Shown piece after piece: positions 44,690-53,856 of a stretch of 64,000 bases of DNA. This DNA comes from Thermoplasmatota archaeon (lineage in GTDB: Archaea; Thermoplasmatota; E2; UBA202; JdFR-43): contig JAPDJT010000005.1 in the NCBI GenBank assembly GCA_029258955.1, forward strand, positions 1-64,000. The letters are read 5' to 3'. Each line of letters begins with the position of its first letter. Positions within the stretch are counted from its first letter, which is position 1. The position numbers and the translations under genes were made by a program. The notes under the pieces are model-generated. The model worked only from the letters and a program-made list of their open reading frames with translations. It searched no databases and had not been told where the DNA came from.

Positions 44690-44760
44690 TAAAAACGATA
44701 CTATTGGATTGCATGAAAGAGAATTGCCATAGCAACAATCAATTCATTTTGATTTCTTAA
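44690..44760. repeat. MITE-like element
   Basis: Core ATTGCATGAAAGAGAATTGCC followed by ATAGCAACAATCAATTCATT, matching the host repeat family. It lies between the metzincin gene and alaS. Confidence 0.55.
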
Positions 44761-44852
44761 TATTAAATTTGAAAAGAGGGCCGCCATAGATAAGTCTCTA
44801 TATGCAATAATATAGCATTTTAACACCATTTCATTTGAAGCTAAAATAAAAA

Positions 44853-47378
44853 CTAACTCTCTTCCAACCCCTTTTTCACCATTTTCTTTACTTCTTTTTT
44901 TGCTTCTTCGATTTTGTTTATTTCTATACCAGCCTGCCCTATTGTTTTCCTTCCTCCCCCTCCTTTGCCAAATTTAGTTCCTATTTCTTTTGCAATTTTT
45001 GCGCAATCTAATGGCAAATCATCAGAGCAAGCTATTGTAAGCAAGGCATTTTTTCCTTTTTTGCTGGCAGATATTACAACTGTTTTTTTCTTAGTGAGTT
45101 CTCTTATTGCTTGCGTTGCTAGCTCATCTTCAACAATAATTTTCACTCCTTTATATTCCTCAGCTTTTTCCTTTCCTAATTTTTCCTGTAATCTTTCTAT
45201 TTCCTTCTTCAACCTTTTTCTCTCCTCAATCAGCTTTTTAACAGCTTCTGCAATTCTAGATGGCTCAGTAGCCAATAGACTGGAGGCTTCTTTAAGCAAT
45301 TTTTCTTGCTTTTGTACATATTCTAAAGCTTTTTCTCCAGCACAAAATCTTATTCTCTCTACTCCATCCTGAACCCTTTCTACACCAATAATTTTAATAA
45401 ATCCTATTTCAGCAGTGTTATTTACATGTGTCCCTCCACATGCCTCCGTTTCCAAATCAGCAATATTGACAACTCTAATTACTCCTCCCTTGGGAGCCCC
45501 TCCTTGATAGAGTCTGAATCCATATTTCTTTTCTGCCTCATTTCTTTCCATAAATTTCTTTTCAACAGGCAGAGATTTCCTTACCATTTCATTTGCAATC
45601 TTTTCAATTTCCATAGCTTCTTCCTCGCTTATCCTTTTGTAATGAGTAACATCAAGCCTTGCCTCATTTTCATCCAGATAGCTACCAGCCTGCCATATAT
45701 GGCTTCCTAAAACTTTTCGAGCAGAATAGTTTATGATATGCGTTGCTGTATGATGACGCATCATAGCATATCTGCGATGCCAATCTATTACACCATGAAC
45801 TTTTCCTTTCTCCAAGCCATTTTCTACATAATGAAGAATTGCATTTCCAGCTTTTTCTACCTTTTTAACTCTAATTTTTCTTCCATTTTGAATGAAATAG
45901 CCAGTATCATATTTTTGTCCTCCTCCTTCTGGATAAAATATCGTTTTATCTAAGATAACAGCATTTCCTTCTTTATGAACAACTTCTGCATCAATTTCCT
46001 TTTTATATTCATCTTCATAATAAACTGGTTTTGTTTCATAATCAAATTTTTTCTCTTCCTTCTTTTCTTCCTTCTTTGCCTTTAAATGTCTTTCTGCCAC
46101 TTTTGATTCAAAATCAGGAGGAATTTCAATATCAACAATTTCCTTTACAATTTCTGGATGGATACCATGTGAATCATAAAGCTCAATAAGCTTTTCTTCC
46201 GTTAATTCTCCCTTGCTAGCATATCTTTTTACCATTGCTCTCCCCTTTTCCAATGCATTGAAAAATTTCTCTGTTTCAATTTCAAGAATTTCTTTTATTC
46301 TTCTTGCTTCTTTTTTCAACTCAGGAAAATCTTTTGCCAAATATTCCAGATGCTTTTCAACTATTGAATATAAATCATCATCATACCCAATTTTTTTCAT
46401 GAAGCGCAAAGCTCTCCTTATGATTAACCTAGCTAAATAACCGGCTCCAGAATTAGAAGGAACTATTCCATCTCCAAGCATGAAAAGGAGACATCTTGCA
46501 TGATCAGCGATGGCATAAATGCTCTCCATATCTTCTTTTTTTGCTTTGTTTCTTATCTCTTCAATTGCATATGGGAAGATAGCATCATAAACTGTTTTAT
46601 TTCCATTGACAAGCCATACAAGCCTCTCTAATCCATATCCTGTATCAACAATTTTCAAAGGCATTTCTGAATATCTCTCTCCTTTAACAACATATTCCCC
46701 ATTCTCGTTTAATTCCAAATTCATGAAAACAAGTGTAGCTATTTCCAATCCATGGCTAAGCACTTCCAAGCATGCTCCAGCATTTCCTCCGCCTGCCCAT
46801 TCTGCCTCCTTGTATGTAACATTTTCTATGCCTATTTCATTTAAAAATTCATGGCAGTATTTTGCTGTTTCCTCTGTCCAGTAAATGAATTGGCTATCGT
46901 TGAATGCATGATGCCCCATCATTTCAAAAAGAGTAAGGTGGCGACCACTTTTCCCAACTTCTTCTAAGTCATTGAGTCTTATGCTTGGCTGAGAAATTAC
47001 GAGAGGATTTGCAGGTGGAGGAACCTCACCACTTGTAACATGAGGCTGAAAATCTGCTATGGAAGCGATGGTTAAATAAATATCATCTCTCCATCTTGCA
47101 ACTACAGGATATCTTTTTAGGCGAGTGTGGTTATGGCGTTCAAAAAATGAAAGAAATGCCTCCCTCATTTCATGTAAATCCATTTTTTTGCCAACTGGAT
47201 TTCCTATAAAGGAATAGTTAACACAAGGGGCATCTCCACATAACTCCTGCTTATCATCCTTAGTCCAGAAATAAGCTCCGCATTTCCTGCATTTTTTTCT
47301 TATGAATCCCTCCTCTTTGAAGAATCTAAGTTGTAATGTTTTTTCCAGTTTAGGATGCATTGTTGTATATAAAGGCAT
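44853..47378 (-). CDS. alaS: Alanyl-tRNA synthetase (archaeal type)
   Basis: 841 residues with archaeal AlaRS features: an N-terminal zinc-binding CRKCGAYFWT ... CGDAPC, class II core FEMMGHHAF and YGLERLVW, the editing domain with RHHTATHII and CGGTHV (cysteine and histidines that coordinate zinc), and a C-terminal DHHA1 domain (GKGGGGRKTIGQAG). It charges tRNA-Ala and clears Ser/Gly mischarges. Slightly shorter than the usual 870-915 aa. A short leader precedes ATG 47378. Confidence 0.95.
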   Translation of the reverse strand: MPLYTTMHPKLEKTLQLRFFKEEGFIRKKCRKCGAYFWTKDDKQELCGDAPCVNYSFIGNPVGKKMDLHEMREAFLSFFERHNHTRLKRYPVVARWRDDIYLTIASIADFQPHVTSGEVPPPANPLVISQPSIRLNDLEEVGKSGRHLTLFEMMGHHAFNDSQFIYWTEETAKYCHEFLNEIGIENVTYKEAEWAGGGNAGACLEVLSHGLEIATLVFMNLELNENGEYVVKGERYSEMPLKIVDTGYGLERLVWLVNGNKTVYDAIFPYAIEEIRNKAKKEDMESIYAIADHARCLLFMLGDGIVPSNSGAGYLARLIIRRALRFMKKIGYDDDLYSIVEKHLEYLAKDFPELKKEARRIKEILEIETEKFFNALEKGRAMVKRYASKGELTEEKLIELYDSHGIHPEIVKEIVDIEIPPDFESKVAERHLKAKKEEKKEEKKFDYETKPVYYEDEYKKEIDAEVVHKEGNAVILDKTIFYPEGGGQKYDTGYFIQNGRKIRVKKVEKAGNAILHYVENGLEKGKVHGVIDWHRRYAMMRHHTATHIINYSARKVLGSHIWQAGSYLDENEARLDVTHYKRISEEEAMEIEKIANEMVRKSLPVEKKFMERNEAEKKYGFRLYQGGAPKGGVIRVVNIADLETEACGGTHVNNTAEIGFIKIIGVERVQDGVERIRFCAGEKALEYVQKQEKLLKEASSLLATEPSRIAEAVKKLIEERKRLKKEIERLQEKLGKEKAEEYKGVKIIVEDELATQAIRELTKKKTVVISASKKGKNALLTIACSDDLPLDCAKIAKEIGTKFGKGGGGRKTIGQAGIEINKIEEAKKEVKKMVKKGLEES

Positions 47379-47401
47379 CTATATATTATCTTTTGTTTTG
47401 A

Positions 47402-47490
47402 CGAATTGAGTAATGAAAGGAATGGTTGGCGTGGCTATTATGCTTGGAAGAGAATTACCATAGCAACAATCATTTTATTCCTTTTCATGA
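47402..47490. repeat. MITE-like element overlapping the E1-like gene end
   Basis: GACGAATTGAGTAATGAAAGG, then GGCTATTATGCTTGGAAGAG, then ATTACCATAGCAACAATCAT. It fills the gap between divergently placed gene ends, and its right edge contributes the last codons and stop of the E1-like gene. Confidence 0.55.
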
Positions 47491-48251
47491 TTTGGACAAT
47501 TTGGATTTATTGGCAATTCAAAGACATCTGCAAAATTTCTTGCTCCATCATAATAAAAAATGTTTTTTATATAATTACTCATTCCATGAGTTAATTTTAA
47601 GGCTTCTTGAACTTGTATAGCTGCTATTATGCTTGTTGTATTAACATCTGCTGCAATTTTTGGCTCAAAAAATTTTGTGTCTTTACCAGTGCAGCTAAAT
47701 CGCAACTGCAAAATTTTTGAATGCGTAACATTCATTCCACATTCCAAACAACTTGTATGTGGGGGCAAAACAACTTGAACTTTTCCAACCTGACCATGAG
47801 TAGCACCATCTATATAAGGAATTTTATTATGATAGCAATGAGCATTTATATGGAGGCGGGCTTTGACATTATCAACGCACCCTAAAACTATATCATGTTT
47901 TGTAATAATATCAAGCTTTTCTATTTCCTCTGTATAGTAATTTATGTTTAGCTTTTTATCAAACATTTTCAATTTTTCTGCTATTACCTCTGCTTTATAT
48001 CGCTTTCTCTCAGCATCTTCATCATTAAAGAAAATACATCTATTCAAATTTGATTTTACTACTCTGTCCATATCAACAATAGTTATATTTTTATAGCCAT
48101 TTAAAACCAAATTTTTACAAACTTCATTTCCTAAAGCGCCAGCCCCCACAACAAGGATCCTTGCTCTTAAAACTTTATTTAAATCAAACCATTCATATAG
48201 TCTAAGTCTGCTATATTTGTCTTCATCAATATCTCCAACCTTTATTTCCAC
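47475..48251 (-). CDS. E1-like adenylyltransferase (ThiF/MoeB/UbaA family)
   Basis: 258 residues. Nucleotide-binding VVGAGALGNEVCKNL at about 33-47, VDMDRVVKSNLNRC, and the adenylation Asp region CVDNVKARLHIN. Zinc pairs CLECGM and PNCPNH are present, with a possible catalytic Cys in RFSCTGKD. These enzymes adenylate the C-terminal Gly of ubiquitin-like or sulfur-carrier proteins (ThiS, MoaD, SAMP). No carrier protein gene is next to it. The C-terminal HEKE is encoded within the adjacent repeat, hinting that the repeat trimmed or replaced the original gene end. Confidence 0.8.
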   Translation of the reverse strand: MEIKVGDIDEDKYSRLRLYEWFDLNKVLRARILVVGAGALGNEVCKNLVLNGYKNITIVDMDRVVKSNLNRCIFFNDEDAERKRYKAEVIAEKLKMFDKKLNINYYTEEIEKLDIITKHDIVLGCVDNVKARLHINAHCYHNKIPYIDGATHGQVGKVQVVLPPHTSCLECGMNVTHSKILQLRFSCTGKDTKFFEPKIAADVNTTSIIAAIQVQEALKLTHGMSNYIKNIFYYDGARNFADVFELPINPNCPNHEKE

Positions 48252-48299
48252 AATGTTAAAACATATATGATAAGAAAAATTTTCTGTTTGAAGTATTGA

Positions 48300-48540
48300 A
48301 AAATAAATGAAATGAGATGCTGCTATAGCAATTTCTCATGTAACAGCCAATGACAACTATTTCTTTCATTTTGAGAGAATCATTAAAAATAGTAGAAGGA
48401 GAATGTTATCATAACTCTTTTATATGTAAGAGCATTCTTCATTCATTTAAAATTTAGTCAAATTAAAAATGAAATGGAATGTTGTTATAGCAATTTTTTA
48501 TGCAATAAGCCCAGTGGCAACTTTTTCATTCATCTAAACC
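48300..48540. repeat. Two MITE-like elements in tandem
   Basis: Unit one (48300-48385) has ATGAGATGCTGCTATAGCAA and AACAGCCAATGACAAC; unit two (48465-48540) has AATGGAATGTTGTTATAGCA and AAGCCCAGTGGCAAC. Together they fill most of the gap between the E1-like gene and the small membrane protein. Confidence 0.55.
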
Positions 48541-48587
48541 AAAATTTTTCCTAAAATTTTTTATTTATATTTGCATTCCCCTTTACA

Positions 48588-48749
48588 ATGAAAATGAAAA
48601 ACATATTGTATGCAATAGTAGCATTTGTTCTGCCTTGGATTCTGCTAATAGGAGGAGCAATAGCAGATATCTATAATGTATGGCTTTATGTAGGGAGTAT
48701 AACATGGTTTATAATGGCTCTTCTCATTTTCCTTTCCCATTATAAGTAG
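48588..48749 (+). CDS. Small two-TM membrane protein
   Basis: 53 residues: a first helix (ILYAIVAFVLPWILLIGGAI) and a second (WLYVGSITWFIMALLIFL), ending SHYK. A good TATA-like box (TTATTTATATTTG, 48560-48573) lies about 22-25 nt before ATG 48588, so it looks like a real, short-leader gene. The family is not recognised. Confidence 0.65.
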   Translation: MKMKNILYAIVAFVLPWILLIGGAIADIYNVWLYVGSITWFIMALLIFLSHYK

Positions 48750-48764
48750 ATTAAATACTATTTT

Positions 48765-49112
48765 TGTGAATATGAGATTGTGTTGTGGTTTTTCAACTTC
48801 GATATTTTGAGATAAAGATAAATGAAAAAGAGAATGTGGCTATTCCTAATCAAAACGCAATAAATTGACCATTCCATATGCTGAAATAATCCGCCGTAGC
48901 AACACATTTTGGAGTTCGCCAATAAATGAAAAAGGTTGTAGCTTTGTTGCATGGAATTATTATGAAACACCCCCCATTTCATTAATTTTTGACAATTTCC
49001 GATATTTGATATTGACGAAAAATAAAATGAAATGGAATGTTGTTATGACATATTTTCCCCATGTGATAATAGCCAATGGCAATAATTTCATTCTAATTTT
49101 TTCAACGAACCC
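48765..49112. repeat. Cluster of degenerate MITE-like elements
   Basis: Several core units: GAATGTGGCTATTCC near 48832, GGTTGTAGCTTTGTTGCATGG near 48932 (parts of two units), and a clear unit at 49022-49112 (AATGGAATGTTGTTATG, TAATAGCCAATGGCAA, then TTTTTCAACGAACCCC). Open frames in this gap come from the repeats. Confidence 0.6.
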
Positions 49113-49162
49113 CAATATTTTGAAAAGTTTTTATAAATAAAAAGTATTTCAAATTGATTAAG

Positions 49163-49498
49163 ATGATATTTGGAAAAAAGAGCGAGGGTTATATAGATTT
49201 GGAAGAATATGAGGTGGGAGAGGAGGGGCAAGAAGAGGCAAAAATGTATGTAAAGGTGGCGGAGGTGCAAAAATTCGATGATTTAAAAGATTTTGCAAAG
49301 TATATCTATGAAGGCAACCTTTTGATTTTAGATGTTTCACCAATTTCAGTAGATGATATTGAACTGGAGAGAGTGACAAATGAGCTGAAAAAAATAGTTA
49401 GAGATATAAATGGAGATATTGCAGGATTAGATAGAAATCATTTTATAGTTACACCAACAGGAGTAAAAATAGATAGAAGAAAGCTTAGGAAATTCTAA
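49163..49498 (+). CDS. sepF: Archaeal cell-division protein SepF
   Basis: 111 residues from ATG 49163 (TTG 49154 would add three). The N-terminus MIFGKKSEGYIDLEEYEV resembles the membrane-targeting and linker part of SepF, followed by the SepF/DUF552 fold (YVKVAEVQKFDDLKDFAKYI, NLLILDVSPI, GDIAGLDRNHFIVTPTGVKI). SepF anchors FtsZ to the membrane in archaea that use FtsZ-based division. It is a single gene, convergent with RaSEA and overlapping its stop by 4 bp. Confidence 0.88.
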   Translation: MIFGKKSEGYIDLEEYEVGEEGQEEAKMYVKVAEVQKFDDLKDFAKYIYEGNLLILDVSPISVDDIELERVTNELKKIVRDINGDIAGLDRNHFIVTPTGVKIDRRKLRKF

Positions 49499-50472
49499 CC
49501 TTTAAAAAATTCTTCTATTTCAAGTAAATCCTTCCATTCCTCTTGGCATGCACATTTTAAATTATCAAATTCTTTTACATTTTGAGTAAAATTAAAGTTT
49601 TTTATAGCTTTTAACACGTCCTTATCACATTTTCCACAATTATGACTTCCTCTTTCTTTTCCTCCTGCAATAACATCGCATTTTATATATCCATCATAAA
49701 TTTTTCTTGTTTCTTTTAATACTTCAACAACGCTCCAGAGCCATGGAGGAGAATATAAACCCTTTTTCCAAAGGTATTCTACTAAAGTTTTTCCGTGGAT
49801 AGAAACTGGATTAAATGAAATTGTTGTTGCTATGCCTTTTACTTTTTCAGCACTTCTTATAGCATCTTTTATAGCATCCTTTTCTGTTAAAAAAGGTGGC
49901 TTAATAAGTATATATACTTTTAATTCTCTTCCATAAGAAATAACTTTCTCCGCCGATTTCCTCCATTCTTCGAAAGTAAATCCTTTATTTATTGAATACT
50001 CCAAAACTTTATTATTGGCTGATTCAAGCCCCATTGCTACTTCAAGCCTTATTTCACTGCTTATTTCTTCCAATGCATCAACAAATTCTGGGCGAGTTTC
50101 AACTATTATTTTTTTAGCTTTTGAAAATTTTTTAAAAATGTAATCTCTTAGCTCCTTAGGCACTTCCCTTTCATCAAGAAAACTTCCAGAAGTAAATATT
50201 TTTACTATCTCTTCTCCCTCATATTGCATATATGCTTCATCAATTTGCTTTTTTATTTCTTCATAGCCAGCATCATATGTTTCCCTATAATAGCCACACA
50301 TTGAACAGCCAGATTCCTTTGCCCAAAAGCAACCCTTTGTTCTTAAAATCAAAACAAATGCATTTACTACCTTTCCATCTAAAACATCCTTTTCCTTCCA
50401 TATTCTGGGCTTCTTTACTTTCTTAACTATTTCCTTTTTAAAATTTTTAACTACTTCTTCAAATTCTTTCAT
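49495..50472 (-). CDS. raSEA: Archaeosine radical-SAM enzyme RaSEA
   Basis: About 325 residues from ATG 50472, overlapping the stop of the DUF47 gene as ATGA. The radical-SAM cysteines are in TKGCFWAKESGCSMCGYY, as in RaSEA, with IFTSGSFLDEREV, ETRPEFVD, AMGLESANNKVLEYSINKG and a C-terminal Cys set (NCGKC ... CACQ). RaSEA works with ArcS to turn preQ0-lysine at tRNA position 15 into archaeosine, an archaeal signature. Its position behind the phosphate-transport pair is probably incidental. Confidence 0.85.
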   Translation of the reverse strand: MKEFEEVVKNFKKEIVKKVKKPRIWKEKDVLDGKVVNAFVLILRTKGCFWAKESGCSMCGYYRETYDAGYEEIKKQIDEAYMQYEGEEIVKIFTSGSFLDEREVPKELRDYIFKKFSKAKKIIVETRPEFVDALEEISSEIRLEVAMGLESANNKVLEYSINKGFTFEEWRKSAEKVISYGRELKVYILIKPPFLTEKDAIKDAIRSAEKVKGIATTISFNPVSIHGKTLVEYLWKKGLYSPPWLWSVVEVLKETRKIYDGYIKCDVIAGGKERGSHNCGKCDKDVLKAIKNFNFTQNVKEFDNLKCACQEEWKDLLEIEEFFKG

Positions 50473-51152
50473 TTTGCAATCATTGCTCTGAGCCAATCAG
50501 CAACATTTTCTGCATGGTCAGCAATATCATCAATCCAATCCACAATCTTAAGCAAATGATACTCATCCATTGGACTCAACTTGTCTTCAATTTCATAAAT
50601 TTTCTTAGTTATTTGATAGCGAAGCTGGTCAGCTTCCCATTCTTTTCTATGCACTCTATGAATAAATTCTTTTGTTTCCTCTCTTTCCTTCCCAACAAAT
50701 CCTGTTTCCAACAATTTTTTAACATTTCCTACAGCTTTTTCCATTTCTTCAACTGTCTCTGCTACCAATTCCATATGCTTTTTAAAATCATCCTTTAGCT
50801 CATCTGGTATTTTAGTATGTCTCAAATCTAAAAGCTGAGCTAAGTTTTCTGCATGATCTAAAATCGCATCTTGCTCTCTTAACAACCACAAAAAATATTT
50901 TTTATCTACTGGCATAAATACAGAGCGAGGTAAATGCGCCCTAATATTTCCTTTTATTAAATCTGCTTCATGCTCAAGCTTAGAAACTTTCTCTGCAACT
51001 TCATGAAAATTCTCATACTCTCCATCTATATATCTGAGCACCCCTTCCTTCAATAAAGCCACACACTCTTTTACTTTACTCATATGCTGAAGTAGCCCTT
51101 CAAATGGAGATTTCTTTCTATAAATTCCGTCTACTGCAACTCTATAAGGCAT
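50469..51152 (-). CDS. DUF47/PhoU-like phosphate-transport accessory protein
   Basis: 227 residues, all helical, in the DUF47 (TIGR00153) family: SPFEGLLQHMSKVKECVALL, VSKLEHEADLIKGNIRAHLP, HAENLAQLLDLR, HRKEWEADQLRY and DWIDDIADHAENVADWL. Conserved E/DxxxD patterns on helices bind metal in PhoU-like folds. It directly follows the Pit transporter gene (stop and start share one base), the usual pairing, and probably regulates phosphate uptake. Confidence 0.88.
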   Translation of the reverse strand: MPYRVAVDGIYRKKSPFEGLLQHMSKVKECVALLKEGVLRYIDGEYENFHEVAEKVSKLEHEADLIKGNIRAHLPRSVFMPVDKKYFLWLLREQDAILDHAENLAQLLDLRHTKIPDELKDDFKKHMELVAETVEEMEKAVGNVKKLLETGFVGKEREETKEFIHRVHRKEWEADQLRYQITKKIYEIEDKLSPMDEYHLLKIVDWIDDIADHAENVADWLRAMIAK

Positions 51153-52348
51153 TAGAATAATATTGTTAATCCACTATAAATTAATATCGATAAAATGGCT
51201 GTGGAAGGCAAAGTAAGAAGCCATGAATAAATTATTTTCTTTATAATAGATAAATCTATAGCTTCCAGCCCTCTTGCTAATCCAACGCCTATAACAGCCC
51301 CTACTACAGCATGACTTGTTGAAATGGGCAACCCTAATTTTGAAGCTACTAGCACAACAGTAGCTGCTGCGAAATCAACGCTGAAACCCCTTGTATTAGT
51401 TAATGCTGTTATTCTTCCTCCAACTGTTTTTATAACCTTGTATCCCCATGTTAATATGCCCAGTGCAATTCCTATTCCTCCAAAAGCAAGCAAATATATT
51501 GCATCTACTTCTTTCCATGCTATAGAGATTACAACAGCAACAGGGGCAACAGCATTTGCAACATCATTTGCACCATGAGAAAAAGCAACATAGCAGGAAG
51601 TCATTATTTGAAGGCGTCTAAACAAATTTTCTACAATTTCATATCCCTTGCCAATGAAACGCTTTGCGAAAAAAATCCCAATTAAGCCAGCAATAAATGC
51701 AAAGAAAAGAGAGATTATAATATATTCTTTTGTTTCATATCCTAAAATAACACCAACTCTCGTTTTCATAAAGATGGACAGCAAAATGATAAAAATAGTT
51801 AAAGCAACAAAAAATGGGCTAACATATCTTGCCCATTTAACAGGATCTTTCCTTGCAAAAATAAAGAGCCTTATTATTCCAAACATTAAAAAAGCCAAAG
51901 CAGCTCCAGCAATGGGCGAGATAACCCATGAAGCTGCTACTTGCCCTAAGGTTTTCCATCTTACAGCTTCCAGCCCTCCTTGAATTAAGCCAAAGCCAGT
52001 GATGCCCCCAATTATTGCATGTGTTGTAGATACTGGCAATTCCTTCCATGTTGCCAATGTAACGAATATTGAAGCTGATAATAAAGAAGCTAAAAATCCT
52101 AATGCAACTAATGTAGGCTCTATAGAGGCAGTATCAATTATTTTTCCTTTAACTGTATCTGTAACATGTTTCCCAACCAAAACAGCTCCTAAAAAATCCA
52201 GAACAGCAGCTATAATTAAAGCCTGTTTCATTGTAATTGCCTTTGCTCCAACAGCAGTTGACATTGAATTTGCAACATCATTAGCTCCAATGTTCCAAGC
52301 CATATATAAACCAGAAAAAACAGCAATAATGACTATAGCAAGAAGCAT
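51152..52348 (-). CDS. pit: PiT-family phosphate transporter
   Basis: 398 residues with about ten membrane helices and the paired PiT signatures GANDVANSMSTAVGA (N-half) and HGANDVANAVAPVA (C-half), plus ATWKELPVSTTHAIIGGITG and SKLGLPISTSHAVVGAVIG. It imports inorganic phosphate (as metal-phosphate) driven by H+ or Na+. First gene of a Pit-DUF47-RaSEA run; divergent from the RAM-domain gene at 52400. Confidence 0.92.
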   Translation of the reverse strand: MLLAIVIIAVFSGLYMAWNIGANDVANSMSTAVGAKAITMKQALIIAAVLDFLGAVLVGKHVTDTVKGKIIDTASIEPTLVALGFLASLLSASIFVTLATWKELPVSTTHAIIGGITGFGLIQGGLEAVRWKTLGQVAASWVISPIAGAALAFLMFGIIRLFIFARKDPVKWARYVSPFFVALTIFIILLSIFMKTRVGVILGYETKEYIIISLFFAFIAGLIGIFFAKRFIGKGYEIVENLFRRLQIMTSCYVAFSHGANDVANAVAPVAVVISIAWKEVDAIYLLAFGGIGIALGILTWGYKVIKTVGGRITALTNTRGFSVDFAAATVVLVASKLGLPISTSHAVVGAVIGVGLARGLEAIDLSIIKKIIYSWLLTLPSTAILSILIYSGLTILF

Positions 52349-52399
52349 GATGGTAATACATGGCTAAAATTTATAATTTATCATGGAATTCCTTATTTA

Positions 52400-52639
52400 A
52401 TGATAAAAGCTTATATTCTTATCCTTACATATGTTGGAAACTTAAAAGCTGTATTGGAAGAGATGAGGAAGCTGGAAAATATTGAAAGTATTGCTGTTGT
52501 TGCTGGAGATTATGACATTATAGTTAAAGCTAAGGTGAATAGTTTAGAAGAATTGATGGAATTGACTGATAAGATTCATGCAATAAAGGGAGTAAAGAGA
52601 ACGAATACTCAAGTTATAGAAAAAGAGATTGAAACATGA
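52400..52639 (+). CDS. Stand-alone RAM (Lrp/AsnC effector-binding) domain protein
   Basis: 79 residues forming only the ligand-binding alpha/beta domain of Lrp/AsnC regulators: KAYILILTYVGNLKAVLEEM, SIAVVAGDYDIIVKAKVNS and KGVKRTNTQVIEKE. There is no helix-turn-helix. Such proteins form rings that bind amino acids. It overlaps the next gene by 4 bp, whose own C-terminus carries a similar domain, so both probably sense the same ligand. Confidence 0.85.
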   Translation: MIKAYILILTYVGNLKAVLEEMRKLENIESIAVVAGDYDIIVKAKVNSLEELMELTDKIHAIKGVKRTNTQVIEKEIET

Positions 52640-53856
52640 GGATTAGAAAAAAATATTTGTTTTATTTGTTAGGCATTCTTTCATCATTAACAGGAGCTAT
52701 TGTAACAACTATAGATGCTTATATTTCTTCAATTGTTATTACCGATCCATGGGCTTTATGTGTTGTTATTTTTTTAGCTGGAATAGTAATAACCTTTATT
52801 TTGTGCTTAATCCTATCCCTGCCATTTAAACAAAAAAGCTTAGGGGCAAGAATAGACCCATCATTTAAAAGGCTTAGGTTGTTAAAAAAAGAGGAAATTC
52901 CATATCATTTGATGGCAGGTATTGGAAATGCTGTTGCAACAATAGCTTACTTCTTAATCATATCTACATATAAAGACCCTTCAGCAACTCTCGCCTTCTT
53001 TCAAATAGTTATTTTGTATTTGCTTTTTATAGAATCCATAGTCGAAAAGAACGCGCCCACAATGGCGGAAATAGAATCATCTATGATTGTTACTTTTGGA
53101 GCTTTGCTTGCATCTTTTTCTCTAAAAGGAGAGATAAATACATATGGTTTAATGATTGTTTTTTTGCTTTTGAATCCTGCTTGGGTTGTGTTTTCTATCT
53201 ATCAAAGAAAGCTAAAGATAATGAGGATAAATGACTCATATAATGATTCAATAAACATAAGATTTTGGAATCTTGTTTTTACGACTTTATTCGCCATTAT
53301 CTTAGTTTATTTCATTAAAAGAGATGCAATTTATTTGGCAATTGAATCATTAAAATATTGGAAGTATTTCTTCCTTTCAATGGGAATAACATTCTTTTCT
53401 TATGTTCTTTATATTAGAGCTCTAGGATTAGGGAAAGCAAGCGTAACCCAAGCTGTAAAGTCATTTACCATCATATTCTCTATACCATTTTCATTAGCAT
53501 TGTCAAAATTCATCCATATAACTCTATTTGAATCTCCAACTCATGCTGTAATAAAACTTATTGGAATAATACTTGTAGTAATGGGAGTAATTTCATTTGC
53601 CTTAACAGAAGTTAGAGCCTATATTTTTATAAAGGCAAAAACTGGTTATTCTATAAAGGAGTTACTCAATACAATATGGAAAATAAGGGGAATAATAAGT
53701 GTAGCTGCAGTAGCTGGGAAATACGACATAATTGCAAAAGCTAGAATGAGAACATTGGGTAAGGGATACGAAAGAATAATAAGGGCTTTAGAAAAAGTGA
53801 AAGGAATAGAAAGATTTGAATGGCATTCCATATTAAAAGAATGGGAGGAAGTATGA
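52636..53856 (+). CDS. EamA/DMT-like transporter fused to a C-terminal RAM domain
   Basis: 406 residues. About ten membrane helices (YLLGILSSLTGAIVTTIDAY at the start; YKDPSATLAFFQIVILYLLF; LGKASVTQAVKSFTIIFSIP) make up residues 1-320 in a drug/metabolite-transporter layout. From about 330 a cytosolic domain (IRGIISVAAVAGKYDIIAKA ... VKGIERFEWHSI) repeats the fold of the stand-alone RAM protein just upstream. A ligand-gated exporter of an amino acid or related compound is a reasonable inference. The stop overlaps the next start as ATGA. Confidence 0.75.
   Translation: MRIRKKYLFYLLGILSSLTGAIVTTIDAYISSIVITDPWALCVVIFLAGIVITFILCLILSLPFKQKSLGARIDPSFKRLRLLKKEEIPYHLMAGIGNAVATIAYFLIISTYKDPSATLAFFQIVILYLLFIESIVEKNAPTMAEIESSMIVTFGALLASFSLKGEINTYGLMIVFLLLNPAWVVFSIYQRKLKIMRINDSYNDSINIRFWNLVFTTLFAIILVYFIKRDAIYLAIESLKYWKYFFLSMGITFFSYVLYIRALGLGKASVTQAVKSFTIIFSIPFSLALSKFIHITLFESPTHAVIKLIGIILVVMGVISFALTEVRAYIFIKAKTGYSIKELLNTIWKIRGIISVAAVAGKYDIIAKARMRTLGKGYERIIRALEKVKGIERFEWHSILKEWEEV

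Noticed and set aside
48865-49140. Open frames on both strands between the small membrane gene and sepF
   Set aside because: They are composed of degenerate copies of the host repeat.
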